Of a DNA stretch of 54,128 bases, positions 26,332 through 35,668 are shown piece after piece. The first letter of the stretch is position 1. The number at the start of each line of letters is the position of its first letter. The notes under the pieces are model-generated. The model ran no database searches, was not told the origin of the DNA, and worked only from the letters and a program-made list of their open reading frames with translations. The stretch spans positions 1 to 54,128 of the forward strand of contig JAJDEW010000107.1 in assembly GCA_029259595.1 (NCBI GenBank). Reading direction: 5' to 3'. The translations under genes and the position numbers were made by a program. The DNA is from Planctomycetota bacterium. Lineage in GTDB: Bacteria; Planctomycetota; UBA1135; GCA-002686595.

Positions 26332-27498
26332 ATGCTGCTCCAACGACACGAGATCGCCTCACGCGTGCGCCTCGCCGCCGCCCTCGCCCCCCTCGCGCTC
26401 GCCTGTGCCTGCAGCCAGGCGCCGGCTCCGACCAGCGGCGAGACGGATCCCTCCGACTCGCAGCCCGCAACGACGGCGCCCACGGTCGACGCACCGGCCT
26501 CGGCCGCCGCTCCGAACCCGGCCGGGCTGCCGAGCCCCGCAGAGCCGGTGGCGATCGCCCCCGAAACGGTCGTCGCCGTCGTCGACGGAGCCGAGGTCAA
26601 GCAGGCCGACGTCCTGCAGCGCTTCGACGAGGTCCTCCTGGCGCAGTACGGCGCCCGCCCCATCCCGGAGTTCCAGCGCGACCAGCTGCGCTCGCAGATG
26701 TCGGGGCAAATTCTGGAGGAGCTCGTCAACGAGCGCCTGCTCGATGCGGCCGCCACGAAGGCCGCGATCACGCTCGCGGAGGCCGACTACGCCGCCGAGT
26801 TCCGCCGCCAGATCGACTCCTTCCTCATCACACAGAGCCTGACCGAAGCGGAGTTCGCCGAACGCCTCCAGGAGCTCGAGGGAACGACCATCGACGAGTT
26901 CGTGACCGAGCGCATGAAGGACGCCAACTTCCGCCGTGGCATCCTCCACGCGCGCCTGCTCGAGGTCGAGAACCCCGAAGACTTCGCGCTCACCGACGAA
27001 GCCCTGAAGGAGCGCTACGACTCCGAACTCGAGTCGCAGTGGACGCTACCGACGCTGGTGCGCGCGAGCCACATCCTGTTCAAGGTCCCGGAGTCGCCCG
27101 AGGAAGCGGAGCAGGCGCGCACGAAGGCCGGCGAGGTCCGCGATCTCGCGCGCGCGGAAGGTGCCGACTTCGCGGCGCTCGCGCGCGAGCACTCCGAAGG
27201 CCCCTCCGGCCCCGAGGGCGGGGACCTCGGCTTCTTCCCGCGAACCGGTGCGATGGTCGAACCCTTCGCCGCGGCCGCCTTCGCGCTGGCGGAAGGCGAG
27301 ACCAGCGACCTGGTCGAGACCGACTTCGGCCTGCACGTGATTCAGGTCACCGGGCGCAAGGAAGGCCGCGTGATCCCGTTCGAAGAGGCGCTGCCCTCCC
27401 TGCGCCAACAGCTGCGCACGGAGGTCGTGCTCCAGCTCCGGATCGAAAAGGTCCAGGAGCTGCGCAAGGAAGCCGAGATCACGTACCCGAAGGGCTGA
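26332..27498 (+). CDS. Parvulin-type peptidyl-prolyl isomerase, lipoprotein
   Basis: A 388-residue exported foldase (SurA/PrsA/PpiD-like). The leader [12 protein letters not shown] has a lipobox-like end at C25, followed by a Thr/Pro/Ala-rich linker to about 90. A SurA-N-type helical domain follows ([21 protein letters not shown]), then one rotamase domain from RASHILFKV to [14 protein letters not shown]. It catalyses cis-trans isomerisation of prolyl bonds and chaperones secreted or outer-membrane proteins. The ATG at 26332 is chosen because the leader begins there. It converges on the dehydrogenase gene with 6 bases between stops and no terminator. Confidence 0.9.
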   Translation: MLLQRHEIASRVRLAAALAPLALACACSQAPAPTSGETDPSDSQPATTAPTVDAPASAAAPNPAGLPSPAEPVAIAPETVVAVVDGAEVKQADVLQRFDEVLLAQYGARPIPEFQRDQLRSQMSGQILEELVNERLLDAAATKAAITLAEADYAAEFRRQIDSFLITQSLTEAEFAERLQELEGTTIDEFVTERMKDANFRRGILHARLLEVENPEDFALTDEALKERYDSELESQWTLPTLVRASHILFKVPESPEEAEQARTKAGEVRDLARAEGADFAALAREHSEGPSGPEGGDLGFFPRTGAMVEPFAAAAFALAEGETSDLVETDFGLHVIQVTGRKEGRVIPFEEALPSLRQQLRTEVVLQLRIEKVQELRKEAEITYPKG

Positions 27499-27504
27499 GA
27501 GCCC

Positions 27505-28644
27505 TCAGGACAGGAGCGCGCGCGCCAGGATCAGCTTCTGGATCTCGCTCGTGCCCTCGTAGATCCGCAACGCCCGCACCTCGCGGTAGAGGCGCTCGAC
27601 CACGCTGCCCTTCTTGACGCCGAGTCCACCGTGGTGCTGCACGGCGCGGTCGCAGATCCAACCCGCCGCCTCGGTCGCGAAGAGCTTGGCGCGCGCGACC
27701 TCGGCCGTGGCCTCGCTGCCCGCGTCCACGGCGGACGCCGCCTCGTGGACCAGGAGCTGGGCGGCGCGCAGGCGCACGTCCATCTCGGCCAGATCGAAGC
27801 GCAGGCCCTGGAAGCTCGTGAGCCGCCGCCCGAACTGTTCGCGCGCGGAGAGCCGGGCGACGGACTCGGCCAGCGCGCGGCGCGCGCAGCCGTTCGCCGC
27901 CGCCGCCACCGTCGTTCGAAAGCGTCCCAGGGTCTGGAGCGCGAGTTCGAGACCTTGGCCCTCGTCGCCCAGGAGGAACTCCCCCGGCAACTCGCAGCCG
28001 CGGAAGTGCACGTCGCCGATCGGGTGCGGAGCGATGACTTCGAAGGGCTCGACGTCGAGGCCCCAGACATCGTCCGGAACGAAGAACATCGAGAGCCCCT
28101 CCCCGTCGCCGGGTGCGCCCGACGTGCGCGCCAGGACGGTGTAGAAGCGCGCCAAGCCGGCGTTCGAGATGAAGGTCTTGTGACCCTCGAGGATCCAGTG
28201 CTCGCCCTTGCGCTCGGCACGCGTGCTCACGTCCGCCAGGCTCGAGCCCGCGCCGGGTTCCGTCAGCGCGAAGGCCGCGATCGACGCGCCGGTCGCGACG
28301 GCGGGCAGGACCTCGGCGCGCAGGGCCTTCGAACCGCCGAGGGCGACGGGGTGCGAGCCCAGGCCTTGCATCACGAGCATCACGTCCAGCAGGCCGTGGA
28401 AGGAGGCGAGCTCTTCGCGTAGCTCGCACAGGACGCGCACACTGACCGAGTCGTCCGCCGCCAGGCCACCGGTCGACGCGCCACCGTCGCAGGCCGGCAC
28501 GGTCCAGGCGCAGAGTCCGGCCGCACCGACGGCCGCGAGTGCGCGCCGCGCGGCGGCCTCCTCGTCCAGGCCGGCGAGCTCGATCTCCAGCTCGGCACCG
28601 AGGCGGCGTGCCTCATCGACGAGCGCGGGAGGTGCGACGTTCAA
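27505..28644 (-). CDS. Acyl-CoA dehydrogenase
   Basis: A 379-residue flavoprotein. AFALTEPGAGSSLADVST is the FAD/substrate motif, and KTFISNAG, REQFGRRLTSFQ and VQHHGGLGV follow. The base is E363 in IYEGTSEIQ. The start is a TTG at 28644 overlapping the hydratase stop (TTGA) with GGCGGAGAG upstream; no ATG gives the right length. Together with the hydratase, RidA and SDR it forms a minus-strand operon resembling those next to 2-aminobenzoyl-CoA or salicylyl-CoA hydroxylases. Confidence 0.9.
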   Translation of the reverse strand: MNVAPPALVDEARRLGAELEIELAGLDEEAAARRALAAVGAAGLCAWTVPACDGGASTGGLAADDSVSVRVLCELREELASFHGLLDVMLVMQGLGSHPVALGGSKALRAEVLPAVATGASIAAFALTEPGAGSSLADVSTRAERKGEHWILEGHKTFISNAGLARFYTVLARTSGAPGDGEGLSMFFVPDDVWGLDVEPFEVIAPHPIGDVHFRGCELPGEFLLGDEGQGLELALQTLGRFRTTVAAAANGCARRALAESVARLSAREQFGRRLTSFQGLRFDLAEMDVRLRAAQLLVHEAASAVDAGSEATAEVARAKLFATEAAGWICDRAVQHHGGLGVKKGSVVERLYREVRALRIYEGTSEIQKLILARALLS

Positions 28645-29462
28645 GCGCCACTCTCCGCCGGGATCCGGCCGCTCTTGCGGAAGTCCGGCTTGCGCTTCGC
28701 GAGGAAGGCCTCGTAGGACTCGCGATAGTCGGGGTGCTTCATGCACTCGGCCTGGATCCAGCCCTCGGCCTGCAGCGCGGCGCCGAGCGACATGGACGCC
28801 TCCTCGTTCAGCATGCGCTTCGTGACGGCCAGCCCGCGCGCGGGTCCGTTCACGAGCTTGCGCGCGAGCGTCTCCGTCGCCTCGGCCAGCTGCTCGTCGG
28901 CCACGACGTGGTTGTACAGGCCGATCTGTTCGGCGCGCCGGGCGTCGATGAAGTCGCCCAGCATCAGGAGCTCGGACGCGTGCCCCGACCCGACGATGCG
29001 CGGCAGGAGCCAGGCCGCTCCCATGTCCGCGCCCGAGAGGCCGACGCGCGTGAAGAGAAAGGCGATCTTGGCGCTCTCGGCCGCGATGCGGACGTCCGCC
29101 GCCGCGGCGATCACGGCCCCCGCCCCGCAGGTCGTGCCGTTCAGGCTCGCGACGATCGGCTTCTCGAGCCGGCGCATGTTCTCGATCAGGTCGCAGGTCA
29201 TGCGCGTGAAGGCCAGGAGCTCGGCGTCGGAAACGCCGAAGAGCTTCCCGATGATGTCTTTCACGTCGCCGCCCGAGCAGAAGGCCTTGCCCGTTCCGGT
29301 GACGACGACGCAACGGATGTGGTCCATCGCCCGCAGGGCCACGAACGTGTCGCGCAGCTCGGCGTAGGAGTCGAAGGTCAGGGCGTTCAGACGCTCGGGG
29401 CGATCCAGGCGAATCGTCGCGAGGCCGTCGGCCTCCTCGAAGCGGAAGTGTTTCGTGTTCAT
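28641..29462 (-). CDS. Enoyl-CoA hydratase/isomerase-family (crotonase) protein
   Basis: A 273-residue crotonase. Oxyanion-hole segments are CSGGDVKDIIG and GAGAVIAAAAD. Where classical hydratases have EVxLG...GGTQ with two catalytic Glu, this reads TRVGLSGADMG, so the chemistry probably differs. Segments such as LTFDSYAELRDTF and LLAFTRMT resemble, from memory, hydratases of aminobenzoyl-CoA clusters. The ATG at 29462 starts the conserved sequence. Its stop overlaps the dehydrogenase start. It is separated from ridA by 159 bases in which I see nothing. Confidence 0.88.
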   Translation of the reverse strand: MNTKHFRFEEADGLATIRLDRPERLNALTFDSYAELRDTFVALRAMDHIRCVVVTGTGKAFCSGGDVKDIIGKLFGVSDAELLAFTRMTCDLIENMRRLEKPIVASLNGTTCGAGAVIAAAADVRIAAESAKIAFLFTRVGLSGADMGAAWLLPRIVGSGHASELLMLGDFIDARRAEQIGLYNHVVADEQLAEATETLARKLVNGPARGLAVTKRMLNEEASMSLGAALQAEGWIQAECMKHPDYRESYEAFLAKRKPDFRKSGRIPAESGA

Positions 29463-29621
29463 GGCACGGGAGAGCCTAGTGGGGTGACGCAATCCTTCGC
29501 GACAACTCTTTGGCGTCCTTCCGTCCGTGGCCACGTTGCAGCTCCTCCGAGTCTCCACGAAGTACCCCACCAGCGGAGGCTCGTACCGAGCCCTCGCCCG
29601 CGACCCTGGAACCCGCCGACC

Positions 29622-30026
29622 TCAGGGCAAGGCGGCGATGCCCTGAATCTCGACCAGGGCGCCCTCCTCGAGCAGGTCCGCGACCTGCACGAGCGCCATG
29701 GCCGGAAACTCGCGTCCGGCCAGCTCGCGCCACGCCGCGCCGATCTGGCGCGTCTGTGCGAGGTAGGCGCGCTTGTCCGTGACGTAGACCGTCAGGCTGA
29801 CGAGGTGCCCCGGCTCGCCGCCGGCCGTGCGGACGACGGCCAAGACGTTCGCCAGGGCCTGGCGGAACTGGGCCGTGACGTCGCCCGCGCCGACCAGCTC
29901 CTGACGCTCGTTCCAGGCGATCTGACCGGCCACGAAGACGAGCGACGAGGAGTTGTGAACGACGATGCCGTTCTCGTAGCCCTTGGGGTCCGCCCAGCCT
30001 TGCGGTCGTAGCGCGCGTCGTTCCAT
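29622..30026 (-). CDS. RidA-family protein without the deaminase arginine
   Basis: A 134-residue YjgF/RidA fold (LVFVAGQIAWN, VTVYVTDKRAY-type strand, FPAMALVQVADL, VEIQGIA). Active imine deaminases have Arg in the FPAR position; here it is Met, so a reactive-imine deaminase role is unlikely and a pathway-specific Rid function more likely. The ATG at 30026 lies 7 bases after the SDR stop. Rid proteins of this type accompany aminoaryl-CoA pathways. Confidence 0.87.
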   Translation of the reverse strand: MERRALRPQGWADPKGYENGIVVHNSSSLVFVAGQIAWNERQELVGAGDVTAQFRQALANVLAVVRTAGGEPGHLVSLTVYVTDKRAYLAQTRQIGAAWRELAGREFPAMALVQVADLLEEGALVEIQGIAALP

Positions 30027-30033
30027 GCCGTCC

Positions 30034-30819
30034 TCAGGCCCCGTTCGGGCGATGGAGTTTCGTCTCCGTTCCGTCGAGCTCGACGACGAGACCGCTCTCG
30101 TCGCCCTCCAGGAGTTCGGCCACGCTCTCGGCGACGGCCGCCTCGCTCACGAGCTTGCCCCCCGGATTCTGGCCCGCGAAGAAGGCGCGCGCCTCGGCCT
30201 CCGTCCGCCCGGTCGTCCCGACCAGGTTCCGGATCGCGGACGCCAGCATGGGGGAGTCGACGTAGTGCGGACATACGGCGTTGACCGTGATCCCGCGGTC
30301 GCCCAGCTCCTGCGCGACGGCGAGCGTGTAACCGACCAGCGCGAACTTCGAGGCGCAGTAGGCCGCGACGTAGGCGTAGCCGCGCAGGCCGGCCGACGAG
30401 GCGACGTTGACGACGCGACCCCGCCCGCTTTCCTTCCAGGCCGGCAACAACGCCTCGATCAGCCGCCTCGGCCCGTGGAAATTGACGTCCATGTGGCGCT
30501 CGTAGGTCGCGTCGGTCGCCTTCGAGAGCGGCGCGCTCTCGGCGATACCGGCGTTGTTCACGAGCGCCGCCGGCGACGCCCCCCCGCCCAGCTCACGCGC
30601 GTCGGCCACGGCGCGCGCGATCGACGCGGGCGCGGCCACGTCGAGCTCGAGCGGCCAGGCCCGGCCGCCGGCCCCTTCGAGCTCGTGGGCCAGCTCCTTG
30701 CAACGCGCGAGGCCGCGTGCCGCGACGAACACCCCGTACCCACGCGCGGCCAGCGTGCGCGCGATCGCCGCACCGATGCCTCGGCTCGCGCCGGTGACGA
30801 GGACGTTGCCACGCTCCAT
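30034..30819 (-). CDS. Short-chain dehydrogenase/reductase
   Basis: A 261-residue classical SDR: NAD(P) motif TGASRGIG near the N-terminus, NNAG, catalytic Ser in VASSAG, then YCASK. It probably oxidises a 3-hydroxyacyl-CoA or related alcohol in the operon with RidA, hydratase and dehydrogenase. It is the first gene of that operon and is divergent from the OYE-type gene with 144 bases between starts. Confidence 0.9.
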   Translation of the reverse strand: MERGNVLVTGASRGIGAAIARTLAARGYGVFVAARGLARCKELAHELEGAGGRAWPLELDVAAPASIARAVADARELGGGASPAALVNNAGIAESAPLSKATDATYERHMDVNFHGPRRLIEALLPAWKESGRGRVVNVASSAGLRGYAYVAAYCASKFALVGYTLAVAQELGDRGITVNAVCPHYVDSPMLASAIRNLVGTTGRTEAEARAFFAGQNPGGKLVSEAAVAESVAELLEGDESGLVVELDGTETKLHRPNGA

Positions 30820-30963
30820 CGGGAGAGTCTGCCCGACGCGTGCTCACGAGACAAAGGAGACGCACGACAAGCTCTCGAGAAGGCCGCTCCGAACGAGCCG
30901 ATCCGGGCCTCACACGCTCGACAGGCTGGCCTCGGTCGCGACTCCCGCTACTCTCTGGGCCCC

Positions 30964-32460
30964 ATGGCCGATCCCGACGAACCCCGCCGTCCGCGCGCCG
31001 TTGCGATTCCGCCGGCGCGCTGGCCGAGCGCGGCGGAGGCCGGTGAGAGCCTGCTCTTCACGCCGCTCGAGGTCGGCGCCTTCACGACGCGTACGCGCAC
31101 CTGGGTCCCGGCCATGGTCCCGTGGCGCGCCACCGAGGAGGGCTTCGTGACGCCGGAGGTGCTCGACTGGTACGCCCGCTTCGCCGACGGCCGCCCGGGC
31201 GTGCTCGTGGTCGAGGCCACGGGAATTCGCGACGTCGCGAGCGGACCGCTGCTGCGCTGCGGGGACGATCGCTTCCTGCCGGGACTGCGCGAGCTGGTCG
31301 GGAAGGTGCGCGCGCACTCCGAAGGGACGACGCGGCTCTTGATCCAGCTCATCGACTTCCTGACCGTGCGCCGGCGTCCGCCGAAGGAGACCTTCCTGGC
31401 GCGCTACCTGAAGATCCGTAGCGCACACCGCGACGCGCTCGCGCGCCTGCCGGGCTTCGAGCAGGACGCGCACGCAGACGAGGCCGCGGTCCGTGCGGCG
31501 CTCGCGCGCCTGCCGCACGAAGAGCTCTCGAGGCTGCTGACGAAGCGCGAGCGCAACGACCTCGAATACGGCTATCGCGAGCTGGTCGGCGACCTGCACC
31601 TCCCGCACGTGGCCGAGCTGCCGCGCGTGTTGCCCGGGCTCTTCGCGCGTGCTGCCCTCCGCGCGCGTGAGGCCGGCTTCGACGGTATCGAGCTGCACTA
31701 CGCGCACGCGTACACGCTGGCCTCGTTCCTCTCGCGCACCAACATGCGCACGGACGGGTACGGCGGCTCGCCCGAGGCCCGCCTGCGGCTGCCGCTCGAG
31801 GTCTTCGCAGCCGTCCGCGCGGCCGTCGGCGACGACTTCACGGTCGGCTGCCGCTTCCTGTGCGACGAGGTGATCGAGGGCGGCAGCCGCATCGAGGACG
31901 CGAGCTTCTACGGCGAACAGCTGGCGGCCGCGGGCCTGGACTTCCTGTCGCTCTCGCGCGGTGGCAAGTTCGACGATGCCAAGCAACCCAAGGTCGGCGC
32001 CGCCGTCTACCCGTACACGGGACCCAGCGGGCACGAGTGCATGCCAACCGTCCGGATCGGCGACGACGGCCCCTTCGGGCGCTACCTTCCGCTCGTCGCG
32101 CGCGTGCGGGCGCGCCTTCGAGCGGCGGGCCACGCGACTCCTGTCGTCGGTTGCGGCGGTATCAACTCGTTCGAGCTCGCGGAACAGGCCCTGCGCGACG
32201 GGACCTGCGATCTGGTCGCCGCGGCACGCCAAACGCTCGCCGACCCGGACTGGTTCCGCAAGCTCGAGCTCGGCCACGGGGACGCGATCCGTCGCTGCAT
32301 CTACACGAACTACTGCGAGGGTCTCGACCAGAAGCACGTCGAGGTGACCTGCCAGCTGTGGGATCGCGACTTCGACGACGCCGACGGTGAAGGCTCCGAG
32401 GACGTGCCCCGTTCCAAGGACGGCAAGCGACGCCTCACACCTCCTTCCTGGAGGCCTTGA
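30964..32460 (+). CDS. Old Yellow Enzyme-family NADH:flavin oxidoreductase
   Basis: A 498-residue FMN TIM barrel: GFDGIELHYAHAYTLASFL, FLSRTNMRTDGYGGS, VGCRFLCDE and VVGCGGINSFELAEQAL (FMN phosphate site). A Cys-containing tail (RRCIYTNYCEG) follows, but the second domain of 2,4-dienoyl-CoA reductases is missing. An insert of about 70 charged residues near 130-200 is unusual. In 2-aminobenzoyl-CoA monooxygenase/reductase an OYE domain is fused to a flavin monooxygenase; here it is free-standing next to the matching CoA operon. It is followed at 2 bases by the FAD enzyme. Confidence 0.88.
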   Translation: MADPDEPRRPRAVAIPPARWPSAAEAGESLLFTPLEVGAFTTRTRTWVPAMVPWRATEEGFVTPEVLDWYARFADGRPGVLVVEATGIRDVASGPLLRCGDDRFLPGLRELVGKVRAHSEGTTRLLIQLIDFLTVRRRPPKETFLARYLKIRSAHRDALARLPGFEQDAHADEAAVRAALARLPHEELSRLLTKRERNDLEYGYRELVGDLHLPHVAELPRVLPGLFARAALRAREAGFDGIELHYAHAYTLASFLSRTNMRTDGYGGSPEARLRLPLEVFAAVRAAVGDDFTVGCRFLCDEVIEGGSRIEDASFYGEQLAAAGLDFLSLSRGGKFDDAKQPKVGAAVYPYTGPSGHECMPTVRIGDDGPFGRYLPLVARVRARLRAAGHATPVVGCGGINSFELAEQALRDGTCDLVAAARQTLADPDWFRKLELGHGDAIRRCIYTNYCEGLDQKHVEVTCQLWDRDFDDADGEGSEDVPRSKDGKRRLTPPSWRP

Positions 32461-32462
32461 CC

Positions 32463-34187
32463 ATGCCGCGCGAGCTCGTGCTCTCGTTCCCGCCCTCCGA
32501 GGGGCCGCCCGCGCTCGATGACCTCGCGCCGCTGCGCGACCGCATCAAGCGCGAACTCGCGCTCGGGCCCGAGGACGAGTTCGAGGTCCTTCCGAAGAAG
32601 CTCTCGTTCGATGCGCGTCGGCGCGGACGCGGCTGGCAGCTCGCCGTCGAGGTCTTTGCCGCGGGCGAGGCCCTGCCGACACCGCCGGAGACGACGCCGC
32701 CGCGTTTCGAGCCGGCGCCCGAGAACGCGCCGCACGTCGTCGTCATCGGCAGCGGACCCGCCGGTCTCTTTTGCGCCCTGGAGCTCGTCGCGGCCGGCCT
32801 GCGCGTGACCGTGCTCGAGCGCGGGAAGGACGTCCGCGAGCGTCGTCGTTCGATCCGTGGCGCGAATCGCGGCGAGACGATCGAACGGGACTCGAACTAC
32901 TGCTTCGGCGAGGGCGGCGCGGGCACGTACTCCGACGGCAAGCTCTACACGCGCAGCGGACGCAAGCGCGACATCCGCGACGTGCTGACGTCGCTCGTCC
33001 GGCACGGCGCGCCCGCCGACATCCTCTACAGCTGGCGCCCGCACATCGGCTCGAACCGCCTCCCCGAGGTCGTCGCCGCCTACCGCGCAACGCTGCGCGC
33101 CGCCGGCGCCGAGGTGCGCTTCGCCACGCGCGCGGAGGCGATCGAGGCCGGAGGCTCGCCCTGGTCCGTGCGCGGCGTGCGCGTGCGCGACCTGAACGGC
33201 GGAGCTTCGGACGAGCGCATCGCCTGCGAGGCCGTCGTCCTCGCCACCGGGCACAGCGCTTTCGATGCCGTCCGCATGGCGGCGGCCGCGGGGGCCACGC
33301 TCGAGCCGAAGGGCTTCGCGATGGGCGTCCGCATCGAACATCCGCAGCCCTGGCTCGACGCGTGCCAGTACGGCGGCCTGCGCGACGTGCACGCCTTGCC
33401 GGCAGCCTTCTACGAGCTGACGACTCAGGTCGAGGGGCGCGGGGTCTACAGCTTCTGCATGTGTCCGGGCGGATTCATCGTCCCGGCCAGCACGAGCTCG
33501 GAACGCGTCGTCGTCAACGGCATGAGCCTGTCCCGGCGCGACTCGCCCTTCGCCAACTCGGGCTTGGTCGTGTCGATCGAGCCCGAGGACTGGTGCCGCC
33601 CGGCCGAAGCCGCGGGTCGCTTCGACTGGAGCGAGCTCCTCGAGCGCGCGCGCGCGGCCGGGCTCGATCCGCTGCTGGCGCCGCGCGACCTGCCCGAACG
33701 CCCGCAGGACGATCCCCTGTTCGGCGCACGCCTGCAGCTCGCCCTCGAGACCGTCGCCGCCGTGGCCGGCGGCGGCGCGAACCGGGCCCCGGCCCAGCGC
33801 GCCGACGCCTTCGCCGCCGGCGAGCTCGGCTCGCAGCCCCAGCCCACGAGCTACCGTCCCGGCCTGACGCGCGCGGACCTCACGACGGTGCTGCCGCGCG
33901 GCCTGCACACGCGCATCCGCCGCGCGCTCGGCGACTTCGAGCGCCGCTTGCCGGGCTATGCCGCCGAGCACGGCCAGCTGGTCGGTGTCGAATCCCGCAC
34001 CAGCTCGCCCGTCCGCATCGCCCGCGACCGCGAGACCTGCGAGGCTCCGGGTGTGGGCGGCTTGTTTCCGTGCGGCGAAGGCGCCGGCTTCGCGGGCGGC
34101 ATCGTCTCGGCCGCGCTCGACGGCCGACGCGTCGCCGCGGCGGTGGTCGCACGCATCGAAGCCGGCAGTCCCCGACGGCGAACCTGA
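32463..34187 (+). CDS. COG2509-type FAD-dependent dehydrogenase
   Basis: A 574-residue protein. It has a small N-terminal domain (about 1-75), then the FAD motif VIGSGPAGLFCALE (GSGPAG at 96-101), ERGKDVRERR, CFGEGGAGTYSDGKLYT, GFAMGVRIEHPQ and the C-terminal GEGAGFAGGIVSAALDG. The family is broadly distributed and uncharacterised; it is not an aromatic-ring monooxygenase by motif. GGAGG lies about 9 bases before the ATG and the gene is coupled to the OYE gene, so they may form an electron-transfer pair. Confidence 0.86.
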   Translation: MPRELVLSFPPSEGPPALDDLAPLRDRIKRELALGPEDEFEVLPKKLSFDARRRGRGWQLAVEVFAAGEALPTPPETTPPRFEPAPENAPHVVVIGSGPAGLFCALELVAAGLRVTVLERGKDVRERRRSIRGANRGETIERDSNYCFGEGGAGTYSDGKLYTRSGRKRDIRDVLTSLVRHGAPADILYSWRPHIGSNRLPEVVAAYRATLRAAGAEVRFATRAEAIEAGGSPWSVRGVRVRDLNGGASDERIACEAVVLATGHSAFDAVRMAAAAGATLEPKGFAMGVRIEHPQPWLDACQYGGLRDVHALPAAFYELTTQVEGRGVYSFCMCPGGFIVPASTSSERVVVNGMSLSRRDSPFANSGLVVSIEPEDWCRPAEAAGRFDWSELLERARAAGLDPLLAPRDLPERPQDDPLFGARLQLALETVAAVAGGGANRAPAQRADAFAAGELGSQPQPTSYRPGLTRADLTTVLPRGLHTRIRRALGDFERRLPGYAAEHGQLVGVESRTSSPVRIARDRETCEAPGVGGLFPCGEGAGFAGGIVSAALDGRRVAAAVVARIEAGSPRRRT

Positions 34188-34204
34188 CCTGCCGCGCCCC
34201 TGCC

Positions 34205-35623
34205 ATGCTGTTCAACAGCCTCGAGTTCGCCGTCTTCCTCGTAGCTTGCTACGCGCTCTACCTGGTCCTGCCCCACCGCGGACAGAATCGGCTCCTGCTC
34301 GTCGCGAGCTACGTCTTCTACGGCTTCTGGGACTGGCGCTTCCTCTCGCTGATCTTCCTGTCGACGGTGATCGACTCCGTCGTCGCGCGGAACATCGCCG
34401 CGACGGACGAGCCGGGCCGGCGCAAGCGCTGGCTGGTCCTCAGCGTCGCGACCAACCTCGGCCTGCTCGGGTTCTTCAAGTACGCGGGCTTCTTCGCCGC
34501 GAGTCTGCGCGCGCTGTTCTTGCGCTTCGACGTCGAGCTGCCGGAATTCGCCCTGAACGTCGTCCTGCCGGTGGGCATCTCGTTCTACACGTTCCAGACG
34601 CTGAGCTACACGATCGACGTCTACCGTCGCAAGCTCGAGCCGACGCGCGACTTCCTCGACTTCGCCCTCTTCGTCTCGTTCTTTCCCCAGCTGGTGGCAG
34701 GGCCGATCGAGCGCGCGAGTCGACTCCTACCGCAGATCGTCGGTCCCCGCCATGCGAGCCTGGAACAGTTCGGCCGCGGCTGCTGGCTGATCCTCTGGGG
34801 CACGTTCAAGAAGGTCGTCATCGCCGACAACCTGGCCGGCCTCGTGAACGCCGTCTACACGCCGGGCGTCGACCCCACCGGGCCAGAGGTCGTCCTGGCG
34901 ACCTGGGCCTTCGCGTTCCAGATCTACTGCGACTTCTCCGGTTACACGGACGTCGCGCGCGGCGTCGCACGGCTCTTCGGGTTCGAGCTGATGCTGAACT
35001 TCGACCTGCCCTACCTCGCGACGAGCCCGGCCGACTTCTGGCGCCGCTGGCACATCAGCCTCTCGACGTGGCTGCGCGACTACCTCTACATCTCGCTCGG
35101 GGGCAACCGCGGATCGGGCCTTCTGACCTACCGCAACCTGTGCCTGACCATGCTCCTGGGCGGACTGTGGCACGGAGCTGCCTGGACCTTCGTGTTCTGG
35201 GGTGCCTATCAGGGCCTCCTGCTGGTCGTGCACCGGCTCGCCCGACCCTGGCTGGAACGGATCCGACCGACGACCAAGCTCGGTCGCGGAGCCTGGTGGA
35301 GCCTGCGCGTCGCCGTCATGTTCCAGCTCGTGTGCCTCGGCTGGATGATCTTCCGCGCCGAGAGCATCACGGACGTGGGCCGTCTCCTGTCGGCGATCGT
35401 GCACGAGCCCCACCTCGGCCTCTCCTTGTCCTGGCTGCGGCCGTTCCTGTTCCTGCTCCTGCCGCTCGCCCTGATGCAGGCGGCCCAAGCCCGGAGCCGC
35501 GACCTCGAGGTCGTCTTCCGCCTGGCCGTGCCCCTCCGCGCGGTGGTGTACGCGGGCCTGTTCCTCGCGATCGTGGTCTTCGGCGAGGACTTCGGGGAGC
35601 CGTTTCTGTACTTCCAGTTTTGA
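34205..35623 (+). CDS. MBOAT-family O-acyltransferase (AlgI/DltB-like)
   Basis: A 472-residue membrane protein with about 11 hydrophobic segments. SFYTFQTLSYTIDVYR, FFPQLVAGPIER, DFWRRWHISLSTWLRDYLYI (H283) and LLGGLWHGAAW (H323, catalytic) are MBOAT signatures. It transfers acyl groups to an exported polysaccharide or lipid-linked sugar and usually works with a periplasmic SGNH partner. The nearest candidate is the SGNH gene at 42632. It runs into palindrome A downstream and starts 17 bases after the FAD gene. Confidence 0.93.
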   Translation: MLFNSLEFAVFLVACYALYLVLPHRGQNRLLLVASYVFYGFWDWRFLSLIFLSTVIDSVVARNIAATDEPGRRKRWLVLSVATNLGLLGFFKYAGFFAASLRALFLRFDVELPEFALNVVLPVGISFYTFQTLSYTIDVYRRKLEPTRDFLDFALFVSFFPQLVAGPIERASRLLPQIVGPRHASLEQFGRGCWLILWGTFKKVVIADNLAGLVNAVYTPGVDPTGPEVVLATWAFAFQIYCDFSGYTDVARGVARLFGFELMLNFDLPYLATSPADFWRRWHISLSTWLRDYLYISLGGNRGSGLLTYRNLCLTMLLGGLWHGAAWTFVFWGAYQGLLLVVHRLARPWLERIRPTTKLGRGAWWSLRVAVMFQLVCLGWMIFRAESITDVGRLLSAIVHEPHLGLSLSWLRPFLFLLLPLALMQAAQARSRDLEVVFRLAVPLRAVVYAGLFLAIVVFGEDFGEPFLYFQF

Positions 35624-35668
35624 ACGGCGTCGGGGGACGGGAGAGCCGACACGACGACGGCCTCACTC

